A stretch of DNA of 64,000 bases from Pogona vitticeps (Eukaryota > Chordata > Lepidosauria > Squamata > Agamidae): positions 7,927,001-7,991,000 of the forward strand of contig NC_135793.1 of NCBI RefSeq assembly GCF_051106095.1, in the 5' to 3' direction. A program made the position numbers and the translations under genes. The stretch's first letter is position 1; the number at the start of each line of letters is the position of its first letter. The notes beneath the pieces are model-generated. The model had not been told where the DNA came from and made no database searches. It saw only the letters and a program-made list of their open reading frames with translations. Positions 1 through 12,317 of this stretch are shown here, one piece after another.

Positions 1-47
1 CCTTCTCATCTCAAGGTTTTAGATTAAGCATTGGATAAAGTAAATCC

Positions 48-175
48 TGGCTGGATAGTCTCTGACTATGGAGCCAGAGGTTGGGAGTTTGATTCCCCTC
101 TGTGCCTCCAAGGGGAAGAGCCAGCCTGTGTAGCCCTGGGCAAGCTGTGCAGTCCCAAGGTTGCCCCTAGAGCAG
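48..175 (+). repeat. tRNA-derived SINE, type A head and body, truncated
   Basis: GGATAG-like A-box region, GAGCCAGAGGTTGGGAG and the B-box-like GTTTGATTCCCC are followed by the body GAGCCAGCCTG...CCCTGGGCAAGCTG. The BovB-like tail seen in full copies (such as 52286-52518) is missing. The element stops where a different repeat beginning CAGACCTGGGCAAAG takes over. Confidence 0.7.
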
Positions 176-365
176 ACCTGGGCAAAGTGCCACCTGAGGG
201 CCACATATGGCCTGTGAGCCACTCCTGTCCGGCCCGCGGACAGTTTTGAACATCAAAACCATTTATAACTTTTGTCTAAAGTTGATCAGTTGCTTATCTT
301 TAACATACCACAAAAAGCCCACTTTAAAATTTTGTTAATCCTCAATAAAGCAAAGCTTTATTGTG
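174..365 (+). repeat. possible hAT-like terminal fragment
   Basis: CAGACCTGGGCAAAGTGCC and the following GGGCCACATATGGCC...GGCCCGCGG resemble the ends of Charlie-type hAT elements (CAGGCCTGGGCAAA). I cannot find a matching second end or a target-site duplication, so the call is tentative. Confidence 0.3.
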
Positions 366-935
366 GACAATGTTTCCTTGGAATCCTCAACCAGCATAGC
401 ATCAGGATCCGAGCCGAGGTCCAAGCCACTGATGTCAGGAGTGAGCCAAACGACAGGGTCAAAAGGCCGGCCAGAGATGCCCATTCAACCAGCATCAGAA
501 AAGGTGCAGTTGAAAAACAGGCTCAAAGAAGCCCTACAGGGGCAGGCATCAAGATAAGTAAGAAGACAAGGAAAGAGCCAACATTAATGTTGTTCCCAGC
601 AAACTTTAGGGACTAAACTGAGTTAAACTAAATAAGCCGTCAGTCCCTAAATATAACATTTACAAGAAAAGGACTATTTCAACATATTTATATAATATTA
701 TAATTGATACTAGACCCAAGATCCTCAAAGAGACATATTCTACAGGGCATTTGGTTACATGACAACTGTTTTGGGTTTGTTATCTATCTCTGTGATTGAT
801 AGATCAATACATATCAGCTTAAAATTGGACCCTCAGAGCGCCATCCGCTTTCTCTAAAGTCCTTCTCATGAGGTTGACTCCGCTCATAAGGAAGCCCTTA
901 CCTCACGCTCAGGCAATCAATCAAGTGGATACTCA
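366..935. other. unassigned intergenic DNA
   Basis: An open frame of 114 codons runs across part of it (272-616) but matches nothing I recognise. No clear repeat is seen. Confidence 0.5.
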
Positions 936-1320
936 AGCCTTAAACAGTTTGGGTCCAAACTAAAAGACCGCATCTCCCTCTATGAGCCTGCCTGGGCAAT
1001 AAGATCATCAGTGGAGGCCTTTCCCTCAATCCCACCACCCTCACGGGTGCAGTTGGTGGGGACACGGGAGACGGCCTTCTTTGTGGCTGTCCCCAGACTC
1101 TGGAACTCCTTCCCACTGGAGGCCAAGCTGGCCCCACCTTGGCTGTCCTTCAGCAAGCAGGTGAAGACCTTTCTCTTCAGGCAAGCTTTTCCTTAGATCA
1201 AAGATCAAACCTTTCCCTTGGTAACTGGCTATCTAAGAAGAGTTTTAAAATGGGGTTTTTAACTGATTGCTGTTTTAATGGACAAGAGGCCACGTTTCTC
1301 AGAGGCAAATGGGGCAGTTC
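936..1320 (+). repeat. LINE 3' end (L2/CR1-like), 5'-truncated
   Basis: The translation carries the C-terminal ORF2 signature of reptile L2/CR1-superfamily LINEs: PRLWNSFPLEAKLAP followed by VKTFLFRQAF. The start matches the phrase ATGAGCCTGCCTGGGCAATAAG... shared with the copy at 3380. The copy is old and truncated; the exact clade is inference. Confidence 0.65.
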
Positions 1321-1556
1321 ATAAAAATGGATGTCACAGACATTCTGCTTGGCCTTAATGTGCCATCAGATTCTTGCTGCTGTTTATTCTAAAAAGTGAG
1401 CTTGGCTAATAGATGCAGGAAGGTTGAAAGAAACGTATTAGCTAAAGTTGACAGTAGATGAGGATGATCAAAAACTAGCAAAACAGGTGATCCTCAAAGG
1501 GTGCTAAGAAAGAAAAAGTATTTATGTACATATTCAGTCTCATATATTTTGTGCAC

Positions 1557-1664
1557 TTCCTTCCTTCCTTCCTTCCTTCCTTCCTTCCTTCCTTCCTTCC
1601 TTCCTTCCTTCCTTCCTTCCTTCCTTCCTTCCTTCCTTCCTTCCTTCCTTCCTTCCTTCCTTCC
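1557..1664. repeat. (TTCC)n microsatellite
   Basis: About 27 perfect TTCC units. The apparent coding frames across it are repeat artefacts. Confidence 0.98.
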
Positions 1665-3379
1665 ATTTTTATTAGGATATAGGTATAAATCCAAGAGCTC
1701 AATCAAACATGAGAAAAAAAAACCCACAGTTATACTGATTCTTTTCGTCCCTCTGTTATACCGATACTTCTCTCCCCCCCCAACAGTCACATGGTATATA
1801 TATCGGTGGGAGTGTTTATATTGTTTAGAATGTTGTTAATTCATTTTGTTCCATTTGAACCATTCTATCAGACTACGCTGCTCTTTAATTTTGTATCTGT
1901 TCATTTTCTCTACTGTTTCTACTGATTGGGCAATCAGGCCCTCATCATGTCCTTTAAAAATTACCAAAGGTGATATATCGAAAAAGCAGTATGAGCCTTC
2001 TCTCCTCCTCTCTTTTTCCCTTCCTTCCTTTACACAGTCACCCCCTTTTCCTTATTTCCCTGCCTCTCTTTCCCTCTCTGTTTCTGGCTTTCATTTTTCT
2101 TTTTCCTTTCGCACAGCTTTGGGAGGAGGAGGCAGGTTTTAAAGGACTTGCAAAGTATTGTGAAAGCAGGGTTTTAAAAGGGAGAGAGAGAGAGGAGATG
2201 TTAGTGCAACACCAATTTCTTTACAATTCAAAGCAGGAACTCACCTGCAAGGAAGGAGGGAAAAGGCTATCTCCTTCTGAGCAAAGTATTCCTGTTGTTT
2301 TTGTGGAAGCAGCTACTAGCAATTTATCAATATCTCTTTTTAAGAAAAATTTAAAAAGAGGGTTCATGCTCAGTGGCCATAAAGTGGCCAAAGCGCCAGA
2401 TACCCAAACCCCGTACAAAGGAAAATAAATTAGTAGCAATGTTCACATAGGCTGAAATAATAAGGAATGAATGATTGGTACATTTTAAAACAACTCTCTT
2501 GTGCATCATGTGCATGGAGAATTTTGAAACAATCCAAATAATGGCCAAAATGGTATTATTGGGGTTCTTTTGACAAATATGCACACACTTCCAGTCTCTG
2601 CCTAACAAACACCCAGTATGATACATAATAAAAACCCAACTGTATCCTGAAACAACATGTATGAAAGCGGAACTACTAGTAAATAAAATCCAATAAAATC
2701 CTTGCTTTTTCACTAGCTGAGCTTCTCAACCCTTTCCTCGAGCAGATCCATAGGTAATAACGTAATCTAAACAGGACTGAAACATGGATCATTTCAGCCA
2801 GATCTTCTTTATATCTGCAACAGAAATAGCTAAAGGTGGATGATGACACCTTACACACAGTGCTATCACCAGACCTCATAAGAGCGGACTGGATACAGGA
2901 TGACTTCCAAACTACAGATCGGATGGTTCAGCATGAATGCTATCCATCCTGAACATGTTGTACCCTCAAACCTTCTTAAACTGTTTATTGACTAATTAGA
3001 TCTCTGTCTTGTCTAGACTGATTTAGGATAGGGTAGTCAGGGTCCCTGGAAGATTCTTGGGTCTGGAAAAGATCCTCTCTATTTTTTTTTACTACAACTC
3101 CCAGTATGCTCCAACAAGTCAGCGGGAGATTCTGAGATCTTTTTTAAAAAAAGGTTTTTCCAGGATCTGCCCAGAACTTTGAATGACTTTTCCGAAGGTT
3201 ATTTTTCAAGTGTCTTGAGGTCACTACTGGTCTCTTGCACATGCAGTTTTGTTTCTCTTTGAGGGAACACCGCTTGATTCTTAGGCAGAAAAGCAAACAA
3301 GAGATCAGAAGGGATGTATAGAAATGGTATCACCTCTATGAAAATTATAAAGTACTAGAATACAAAATAAGATAGTACT
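1665..3379. other. intergenic DNA, no feature seen
   Basis: A/T-rich unique-looking sequence with a pyrimidine-rich stretch near 2000-2110. I recognise neither genes nor repeats. Confidence 0.5.
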
Positions 3380-3827
3380 CTCCATTTATGAGCCTACCTC
3401 GGTATTAAGATCATCAGGAGAGACCTTTCTCTCAATCCCATCACCTTCACAGGTGCACTTGGTGGAGACACAGGAGAAGGCCTTCTCTGTTTGCTGCTCC
3501 AAGACTCTGGAACTCCCTCCCACAGGAGGCCAGACTGGCCCCATCTTTGCTGTCCTTCCACAAGCGGGTGAAGACCTGTCTCTTCAAGCAGGCTTTTCTT
3601 TAAATGACCAGTTGACTGAGGGGATTTTCAAGGGAGCATTTTATTTTGTGTTCTACTCTGAGTTTTATTCATGTTTTTGATATTTTGCTTGTTATGAGTT
3701 ATTTAATATGTCGTTTAATGTTTTTTTAAATATTGCAATAATTTATTAATTGGCTTCTGACTTTGTTTATTTTAAAAACTTAAGCTGCCTTGGATCCTCC
3801 AGGAGAAAGGCGGCATATAAATATTTC
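3380..3827 (+). repeat. LINE 3' end (L2/CR1-like) with 3' UTR
   Basis: It is the same family as 936-1320 and better preserved: SKTLELPPTGGQTGP and GEDLSLQAGF correspond to the ORF2 C-terminus. The 3' UTR ends with the reptile LINE signature AGCTGCCTTGGATCCTCCAG...AAAGGCGGCATATAAAT. The microsatellite that follows grows from its tail. Confidence 0.75.
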
Positions 3828-3914
3828 AAATGAATGAATGAATGAATGAATGAATGAATGAATGAATGAATGAATGAATGAATGAATGAATGAATGAATG
3901 AATGAATGAATGAA

Positions 3915-3953
<39 letters not shown>

Positions 3954-3955
3954 AT
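3828..3955 (+). repeat. compound microsatellite (GAAT)n-(AAAT)n at a LINE tail
   Basis: About 21 TGAA units pass directly into about 10 TAAA units, at the point where the LINE 3' UTR ends. A LINE tail that seeded a microsatellite is the simplest reading. Confidence 0.95.
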
Positions 3956-4812
3956 GTGCCCAAAGATGTTTCTTTAAATAACTTACTCTTCTTTCTACTG
4001 CTTTAAAATATATGCTAGTGACTTTACTTGATCTTTAACCCTTAAAGGGGTGCAATTTTCCTGCAGGTGATTCAGCCTGGAGCAGAAATGATGGTGACAG
4101 GGACACAGAGAGCACAAATGTAGACAGATGTGTCCATGGTTCTGTGCCAAAATGATCTCCTTCTTGGTCTTAGGCATCCACAGCTTGCTCAGACTGCATC
4201 CTATAGATTCTGGCCATCCAAGATAGAAGTTCTTCAGCTTTCCCAGAGGTAGTTGCTGAACAATGAATTTGATATTCACTGTTAAATTATAGGGCATTTT
4301 GAGTAATCCTTTCTTCAGTTAAGAAACACCAATTTCTGTGTAATTTCAGGAAATTTGAGTAGTTTCAGGATAAGAGGAAGACCAACTATGTGGTGGACTG
4401 ACTCCGTAAAGGAAACCACAAGGTTGACAAGACATTTTGGAGATTGGTCATTCATAATATTGCCATGAGTTGGAGACTTGACAGCACAAAATGTCAATTT
4501 TAGTGCAGACTTTTAATTAGAAAAGATGGGGAAGAACGACAGACCCTGGTTCCAAGTGATGTGCTAACTTCACATCACATACCCCTTCTATGCACCACTT
4601 TCCCACAGACTGGTAATAACATGCATATCTTATTCACATCTTGAGTAGCTCACTGATGATGTTTGATTGTGTGCAAATCATTATATGCATACAGTAATAA
4701 AATAATAAGATCCCCAAAGCCATTATGGAAAGCAGTTCTACAGTCAAAGACTCCCTTCTGGCAGCACAATATATATTTTACTGGGTTTGCTTTCCTTGTT
4801 TTGTTTTGTTTT

Positions 4813-4814
<2 letters not shown>
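3956..4814. other. intergenic DNA, no feature seen
   Basis: No gene-like or repeat-like structure recognised. Confidence 0.5.

Positions 4815-4879
<65 letters not shown>
4815..4879. repeat. (AC)n microsatellite
   Basis: About 32 AC units. Confidence 0.98.
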
Positions 4880-4880
<1 letters not shown>

Positions 4881-7800
4881 TTTGCGGGGTGCCTCATTCT
4901 CCTTCACATTCTGTCTTACTGAGATGCCTCACTCAGACTGATTGGCATTGAAGCCACAGCCAAGTAACCAGACTCTGGTCTAGTCACTTGATCTTTGGAT
5001 TCCATGTTCTCTTTTGCCTGGCCCCCACCTTCTTTTTGTCTAACGATGAAACCTTCTTCCCAGCTGCAGGATGGATGGCTTCGGCTGATTGGCCCTATGT
5101 TCAGGCAGTAGAATAAAGGAAAGGAAGAAATCCGTCACAGTTTAAATAACTCAGCTGGACAACATGTGGTTACCAAATTATATGATTTTTTTAAATAAGA
5201 ACTCGATGCTGTTCATCATGACACCTAAACAGAGACCCCATGGTTAGCAGCAATATATCTCTGAATATCAGGTAATCGTGATAGTCCTTTCCTCAGCCTC
5301 TTAGGGGCATTTGACTAAGCCCACTTCAAAAGAGAAGCCTTGACAAGTACACGTGCAGCCTTTAAACACCCCTTGAATTTTCAGAGCACTGGTGGAGCAA
5401 CCCCCTCAGGAGAAACTCTGCAGGAAAATGGCTCTAGGTTTTAGAGGCTTCGGTATGATGTCCTTTAATGTGGATCTTGGATCGCAGTTAGACAGACTTC
5501 TTAACCAGGGATGGGAAGCGGGCAAATACATGCCTTCCTCAACCCTGCAGTTTTGGAATTCGGCTGTTAATCGATTCTGCCAAATCCATGGCAAAATCCA
5601 GAAGAACCTCAGATTGTACAAACTCCCTTTAAAAAAAAAAAACTTGTTTAAGATTCGCTTCTTCCTTTTCCTCTCTCTTCCTTACTCGCTGCTCCTGGCG
5701 AGTCATTCCATATTACACTTTCTTACATAGGGAAAAAATTAGTAAGGCTGGTGAAGATCGAGAGGCGAGGAGGAGAAGGGACGGCCCGGCGCTGGGATCA
5801 CACGATCTACCAAATTAGGCGTGTGATCAAGTTACCGGTCTTTCTCCTTTGTGCCGCGGCAATTGCCACAATCGCCTGATCGATCCATTTATTTTAGCTT
5901 GCGTTCTGCTCTCTTTCATCGCGGTGAAGGAGGAAAGTAAACACGCAAGCCCTTGCTTTAGGGGGAGCGAGGTGAAGGGGGGTGTCCTCACCCCAAGAAA
6001 TCAAGGCATAGGCAACCGCGATACGAGCGGGTTGGAGGTTCAGCGAGGAGGGGTGGGGTGGGGGGGGTGAGGAGGCAGATTGCTCCCAACAAACTTTTGC
6101 TTTCTTGTCCTCTCCTCCGCTCCAGGCCCTACAAGGCCCTCCTCAAGTGGGAGAAAAAAAGGGGGGGCGCTTACCTGTTCTGTAGCCACGCGTCAAGGGA
6201 AGAGGGCCGCGGCTATGTGGCCTTCTACAGACGCGGTGGAATAAACTGTCCCCAGCACAAATAAATAAACAAACAAACAAATCTATTTATCTATCATAGG
6301 AAAACCAAACAAATATGTCAACTGTCATGCCTTCCCTCCTTTGGCAATGACTCTCAAGCGCCGGTCGCTTCTGCCGGAGCAGCTTTTCCCCCCTTTAAAG
6401 CTGTTCGCATTTGGAAACGAGGAACCACCGTCTCGCATTTTTATTATCCCAGGTGATAAATATTGCATCGCCCGCATTTAAAACTTTTAGTACTTCGGAC
6501 GGGGAGTGTGAAGCGAGGCACCTGTTGGTACAGTTCTGGGCCTGGCCAGACCTTCCCTCGCGCCTTCCTCTCCCCGAAGGAGCAACCCAGGAATTGCTGA
6601 GCGTTTTGTTTCTGGGTTTGGTAAAGAGCGAGGGGCTTCTTGACGGCGCCTCCGCTTTTCGCTTTCAGGGGCAAGGAGACCCGGGCCGCCTTGACACGTG
6701 TCCTGTCTGAACAGTGGAGAGTTCCATGTCTCTTGGAAACAGCCATGACGGGGAAACGCGGGGGGGGGGGGGAGGTTGAGAGAAAAAAGGGCCCTGCTAA
6801 TGTTGCACTGAGATGATTCTCAAAGGCCCCCCAGGCAGCACTCAACTTCCAGACTTCATTAAATTTTCATATCCAGCACTTGGCCAAGGTCTATTTATGA
6901 AAATGCGTTTTTCGTGGCATGGAAAACACACACACACACACCAGGACTCCGGCGAAAGAACAAAGCGGGGGGGGGAGTGGAGAAGGGAACGACGGTGGTT
7001 GGACTCAAGGGGTCTTAAAACAGCGCCCAGCGTCTGGTTCGGGGCCAAATGAACTTGGACAGCAGGTTAGAAGGACGGGGGGGGGGCGCCAAGGCAAAGG
7101 GGACGCTAAGCAGATCAGGTTCAGCACCCTGGACAGCTCCCGCGGGACTGCGCTCGCTGCCTAGGCGCTCGGAAACGAGAGCGGGTGCCCAGGCCGAGGA
7201 GGGAGGAGGCGGCGGGCGCTGGAACTGTCCAGGGTACTGAAAGCAGCCCCAAAGCCACAATTGCCCTAGAGTAGGCCCATTGAATCCGCGGAACTTACGG
7301 AGGAGTTGACTCACCAAACCCCCATTGAGGACCTCATTGATTTCAACCCCTGCTAATACCAGGGAAGGTCTGAGGGTGACTGACCTTAAAAGAGAGAGAC
7401 TCTCACGCATGCAGAAAGTCTCTCTCTCTCTAACCGATTCCCTCTCCCTGATGCCTGGGAGAGAGGGTTTAATACGGTCCCAGGTGAAATGCCAAACATA
7501 ATAGAAGCCTAGAGAGGGCTGTCAGTCAGAAGGAACACCAGGGTAAGAGTGTATGGGGGGCCAAGGAAGAGGAGAGGAGGAGGGGCCAACTTTTTGACTA
7601 AGTTCAAGCAGCCGTGATCCAGGAAAGATGGGGAAAAGAATCCCTCCCCCCCCCACCCCTTTCAAGATTCAACACGCTTGGCACACAGCGCCTTTCTCTA
7701 CTTAGAAAGCCACTTAAACTTTTCCATTAAAATCAGCCGTAGGATTTGACGGTCCTTCACTCGGACTGCATCTTGCCCAGTGCTGGCAGGGTAATTATCA

Positions 7801-8280
7801 GAAAATCCTCCTTGTCATTTGCTTTTCATAGTTTCCTGGGGACTGAATATCAAATTATTTCATTCTTTCCTCTCCCCTGGTTCTACGGCACTGTTTGGAA
7901 CGAGGAGGCTGCCGATGAACATCAGAATAAATTCAAGTCAGTAATAAATCAAACGAATGTGTAGATATTTCACTAAATTTAAAAAAAAAACAAAGCTAAG
8001 TTAAAAGCACAGCCTCGTTTCCTTAACATTTCATCCTTGGGTAAAACAGAAGACTGTCTTGAAATTAAAAGAGGAGATTTAGACAGCAACCCTGTGCATA
8101 TACTTACCAGACAAGAAGTTGTACCAAATTCTATAGGAGTTATTTCTGAACAGACATTACTAAGATTATCTGATTATTTCTCAAGAAGAAGGAGAGGGGA
8201 ATCTCTTAAACCAGTTCTGTATTTTAGAAGTTGTGGAGGGGGAAAAACTTAGCCCTCAAGTGTTTTACTCAGCATTCTCT
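4880..8280. other. CpG-bearing, repeat-poor 3' flank of the POU4 gene, part 1
   Basis: There is no coding gene. From about 5700 onward CpGs become frequent. Only a small fragment of the foldback repeat (7266-7330) is recognisable. Stretches at 6425-6490, 6811-6910 and 7680-7975 look like regulatory DNA and are described under findings. Confidence 0.5.
7266..7330 (+). repeat. fragment of the foldback repeat at 53637-53996
   Basis: CATTGAATCCGCGGAACTTACGGAGGAGTTGACTCACC...CCCCATTG aligns with the repeated unit inside the 53.6-kb element. Only one unit is present and no terminal repeats are seen. Confidence 0.55.
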
Positions 8281-8315
8281 GTATGTGTGTGTGTGTGCGA
8301 GCGTGCACGTTTGTG

Positions 8316-8363
<48 letters not shown>

Positions 8364-8382
8364 TGAGTGAGTGTGAGTGTGA
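8281..8382. repeat. interrupted (GT)n microsatellite with GAGT units
   Basis: GT runs are broken by GC and AC changes and end in GTGA/GAGT units, directly against a SINE tail. Confidence 0.9.
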
Positions 8383-8576
8383 TGTGCCATCAAAGCACTT
8401 CCCATTTAGAGTCTTGATAGACCCTGATAGAGTCTTCAAAGTAAGTGAGATATTTAAGGAGTGGTTTTTCTTGGCCCCCTTCGTGAGTTTTCATGGCCCA
8501 ATGAGGAGTCAAACTCCAGGGTCCTGAGTTCTAATCCATTACTCTATCTTCTACTCCCAGCTCTAGGAACAATAAA
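8383..8576 (-). repeat. tRNA-derived SINE, type B
   Basis: On the minus strand it carries AGTTTGACTCCTC (B-box region), GGCCATGAAAACTCACG, CTCCTTAAATATCTCACTTAC and a tail ending in GATGGCAC. The same order occurs at 12318, 25459, 36748 and 46632. Confidence 0.65.
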
Positions 8577-11500
8577 CAGTGTGATTTTTTTCCCCTTCTG
8601 TACACGCACATACAAATAGGACTAAATACAGAAGTTGATCTCAGCCAGCTTAACTTGTTAAGACTTGTTATGTAAATACTATTAATTCAATGGATCTGTT
8701 GTTGCTGGGACCAATAATTGAATTTAGTCCACAATCTCGGTCTTAATTATTGTGATGCTTCTTGGCGGCGGCGGGGGGGGGGCTTCTGGGTTACCGATGC
8801 GAAATACAGTTCCCAGACAGTGGTCAGTCTCAGGAGAAACGCTAGATTTGTCTCCGAATGTATCAGGATGACGAAAAAATCTCGCCCGACTTCAAAGAGA
8901 AACGGGAGCGGCCATCCCAGTGGGGTCGGCAGAGCCAGATCCCAAGGAGGGCGCAGTGAAGAAGGCTGTGGGGCTGCTGGCTTGAGCTGCGGTTCTCAAG
9001 CGACGCCAGCAAAGGGATTTCCGTCGCTCTGAAGGCAGAAAACCCGCTTCTCTACCTGGAGGCGGCTTGTGGTCGACCACGGGCAGGGCTCCGTTCAAAA
9101 GAAATGCATATTTGCTGTGTCTATACGTGCGTGACGTGTGCTTATTGCATGCTGTGTATATCATTAAGGGCAGCAAATTCAATAAGTGTCCCACCAGTTT
9201 CTCTAACTATACTGTACCTCAATATTCGACTGCAAGTAACAAAGTAAACCTACCCTATGCCTTCATTGTAATACGTCCCTCTGACTTAATTAAGTTCGTG
9301 GCATCAAACTGCAGCCTGAATCCAAGTGTAACTGACTGAACAGGGTATATATTATTTATCTCCTTCCTTTTCCCCCCCCTTCCATCGCTCTCTTTCTCTC
9401 TTGTTACTTTCCCTGGGTTTTTGCGATCGTCTAGTTTATCAAATCCTAGAACAGGACGTGGTGGGACCAGCGGCTGTCCAGACGCTGTTGAACTCCATCG
9501 CCCACCGCCTCTAACCATTGGTCCTGCTGGCTGAGACTGACAGGGGATTTAAAAAACCCGCATGGAGGGCCCTCTTACAGGCATTGGCTTCTCAGCAGTG
9601 AAGTTGCGATGAATACGGATATTATTATATGATAATAAAGAAATAATATAGTAACAATAAGTCCACACAACCTCCCTGTATTTTTTGCAGGGATCTGAAG
9701 GGAATATACGTCTTTTAGGCGTGAAGAAAAGACCTCTGACAGAATGTTTAAGAAGGGGATAAAAGTGTCCCCTTTTTTCTGGACTGTAAGAAAGACAACA
9801 GAACATTGAACAAATCATATTTAAAACAAAATCTCTAATTCTTCCCCCTCCCCCCCCCAACAAAACAAGGCTGACTTTCCATGTCTGAGCGCTGCTAGTT
9901 TTTTACATTTATTGTCCAAAATTGCCTCCTTTTATAAAATTTCCCGATTTTCCTGTTGGGTTGTGAATCCCACACCCTTGGTGTCAACTTGTTGTTTTTA
10001 AAATCTTTCGAAACAGACACCTGTCCGACGCTCCTTCCGCGCCACCGTTTCCCTACGAAAACATCATATTCTAGGATCTATCATTTTGATTTTCCTCTGT
10101 TCTGCTTGTTTATTTTGCGTAGGAAACCCTCTGACCCGCTGAAGGACAGGACTAAATCCGGGGTTTGGCCTGAAATCGGCTCCGGTTTAAGTTTCTTCTT
10201 TCACGTCCCCGAAGGAAGTTTTACAGGGACGGGGGGAAAGGAAAGGAAAGAGGGGGAAAGGACGTGCACAAGACGACTTTGAGAGATTCACAGCCACCAG
10301 GCGCGGCAAGATCGCTGACAATGGTAGCTTTGAAGATGAATCCGAGTGGACCACGCATGGGCTCAGTAGCCATTGGCCTGTACACGGGTGTGTGTGTGTG
10401 TGTGTGAGTCTTCCTGCCTAAGTAAGCCATCGGGTAAATGCCAAAATAGTAGCAGCCGGCTGAGTACAAGGTCCTTGCCTCCATCTGGAATTCACCAGGA
10501 CCTCCTTCCTTAGCCCGGCGCTCTCCAGAGGCATAATTACATCATTTGACTGGGGATAATGGGCCTGCAGTCCGAGGTGTCAGGGTGTCCGCCACGCTGG
10601 ATGGAAGCCGATCTAGGATTCTGGGCCCAGCGGATCGGACCGAGCAGAATCTTTCTCAGGAGGCGAGGAGAGCTACCTGTCCAAGGGCGTAGGTCTCTTT
10701 CCCCCTCGCCGTTTTCCAGGGAAGGGTGGGGTAGCCAGAAACCTCACCCGCTCCTCACCCGCGGTCTTTCCTCTAGGAACAAGGACCCTGGACTAAAATT
10801 AACTGTAATCGTGACCGCCGGTTTCTGTAGCCCTTTCCCGTTCCTCTCCCCCCCCACCCCCAGATCAGCACCCTGATCTCGCTCCATCCCTCCCCATCCC
10901 TAAGGCGCACAGAGAAGCAACAGCAGGCGCGCTGCTGATCTTGACTTCTAGTGGCCAGCCCTTAAGGGATCCAGTCTCGAATGCTCAACACGCAGAAAGA
11001 GTCCGGCGTCTTGAGAGGGGCTTGTTTCTTGCTCGCTCCTTCTGGGGTGCCTACCTTGCGCCCCACCCCCACCTCCAGGCTACGAAAGACACGTGGGCGG
11101 CTCTTTTAAAAGTTTTGTTGACTCGCTGGAAAGAAGAGCGAGGAAAGGTGGAGGAAATAGGAATGGGAAAAATCTACTGGTTGATTTCTAGTTGATTTCC
11201 ATCTATGTCTTTACTCCCCCCCCCCTCAGTTGTTTAAGGGCAGCGCCAAGAATTTGCCCGGCCTCCTCTGAAATTAGCTTGGAGAAGCTTAGAAACCTAC
11301 GAGCAATCACGGATGGATTTTAATTTGCTGTAGTAGAAACATATTCTCGGTGGAAAGGCTGCGGCCTCCCTTCCGTTCCGGCACCAAATGCAAATTTCAC
11401 AGGAACCCAGTCGTTTAATTCGAAATGTTGCCTCTGCTTCGGGCTGGTAGTCGGATCACGGGGATCCAAATGAACACACAAGACACCCCAGAATAAAAGT

Positions 11501-12059
11501 CTGATCCTTCTGGATGCAGGACAATGGGAGGAGAATGGGAGAAAGTTTCTCCGTGTGAGGTTTCTGCTGCTTCTCTGACGCCTGTGACGCCGTTTCAGCT
11601 GCCTCGCCTTTCACTCAGAGGCAGTCACATAAAAATACCTAACGTTCGCGACACCTTGTCTTCAGACACTCCTTTTATTTTACCCCACCTCATCCCGCCC
11701 CACCCAGACCCTCTTAAGTTGGCCAAAAGGAAGGCGGGGAAAAAAACAGTAGGAGACGCGGTGAAACGTGCCTGATTTATTGGAAACTACGTCAGAGGAG
11801 ACGCACATCGCGGAAAATCTCGCTCGTCTTGCTTAGAAAGGAAAACTTATTTTAATGAAACGGGGGGCAAAGCAGTAGCCCAAGCGAGGACAACATAACG
11901 CAGTGAGCGTCTACTTTAACACCGGCAAAATAATGAGAATAAAGGGGGGGAAAGAACAGAGTAACACAGTTCGCAGGTGTGGGCCCCCGGGCATGTAGAT
12001 ACTGTTTTCAGATTCAGTCATCTCGGGAAAAATAGCGTGTTTACCCAGGAATTATCTCC
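8577..12059. other. CpG-bearing, repeat-poor 3' flank of the POU4 gene, part 2
   Basis: Nearly 3.5 kb with no gene and no dispersed repeat that I recognise; a short GT run lies at 10389-10406. Candidate regulatory stretches are 9090-9350 and 11260-11410. Confidence 0.5.
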
Positions 12060-12276
12060 CCAGTGCCCTCAAGTCGATTCTGATTTATGGCAACCCTTTT
12101 CAAGGTTTCCTAGGTAGAGAGTACTCAGAAGTGGTTTCCCATTCTCTTCTTCTGGAATTTTGGGGCTGCGCAGCTGGCCCAAGGCTACCCAGGCTGGCTC
12201 TTCTCCCAGGAGGTATAGGGGGAGTTGAATTCCCAACCTCTGGCTCCGCAGCCAAAAAGCTAAACCACTGAGCTTG
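12060..12276 (-). repeat. Sauria-type SINE (type A head, BovB-like tail)
   Basis: In reverse orientation: tail GTGCCCTCAAGTCGATTCTGA, then CAGAAGTGGTTTCCCATTC, GCAGCTGGCCCAAGGCTACC, and the tRNA head ending GCTAAACCACTGAGCTT. Nearly full length. The tail resembles the BovB LINE 3' end, as published for Sauria SINEs. Confidence 0.8.
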
Positions 12277-12317
12277 TTTTAGATTACAGTTCTAAAACCA
12301 TTGAATTATCCAGCCAG

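Noticed and set aside
1475-1839. KEGR/SFLP repeat proteins over TTCC/GGAA tracts (also at 13042, 23686, 31317, 49654 and 49959)
   Set aside because: Four-base repeats of this sort read open in several frames; these are microsatellite artefacts.
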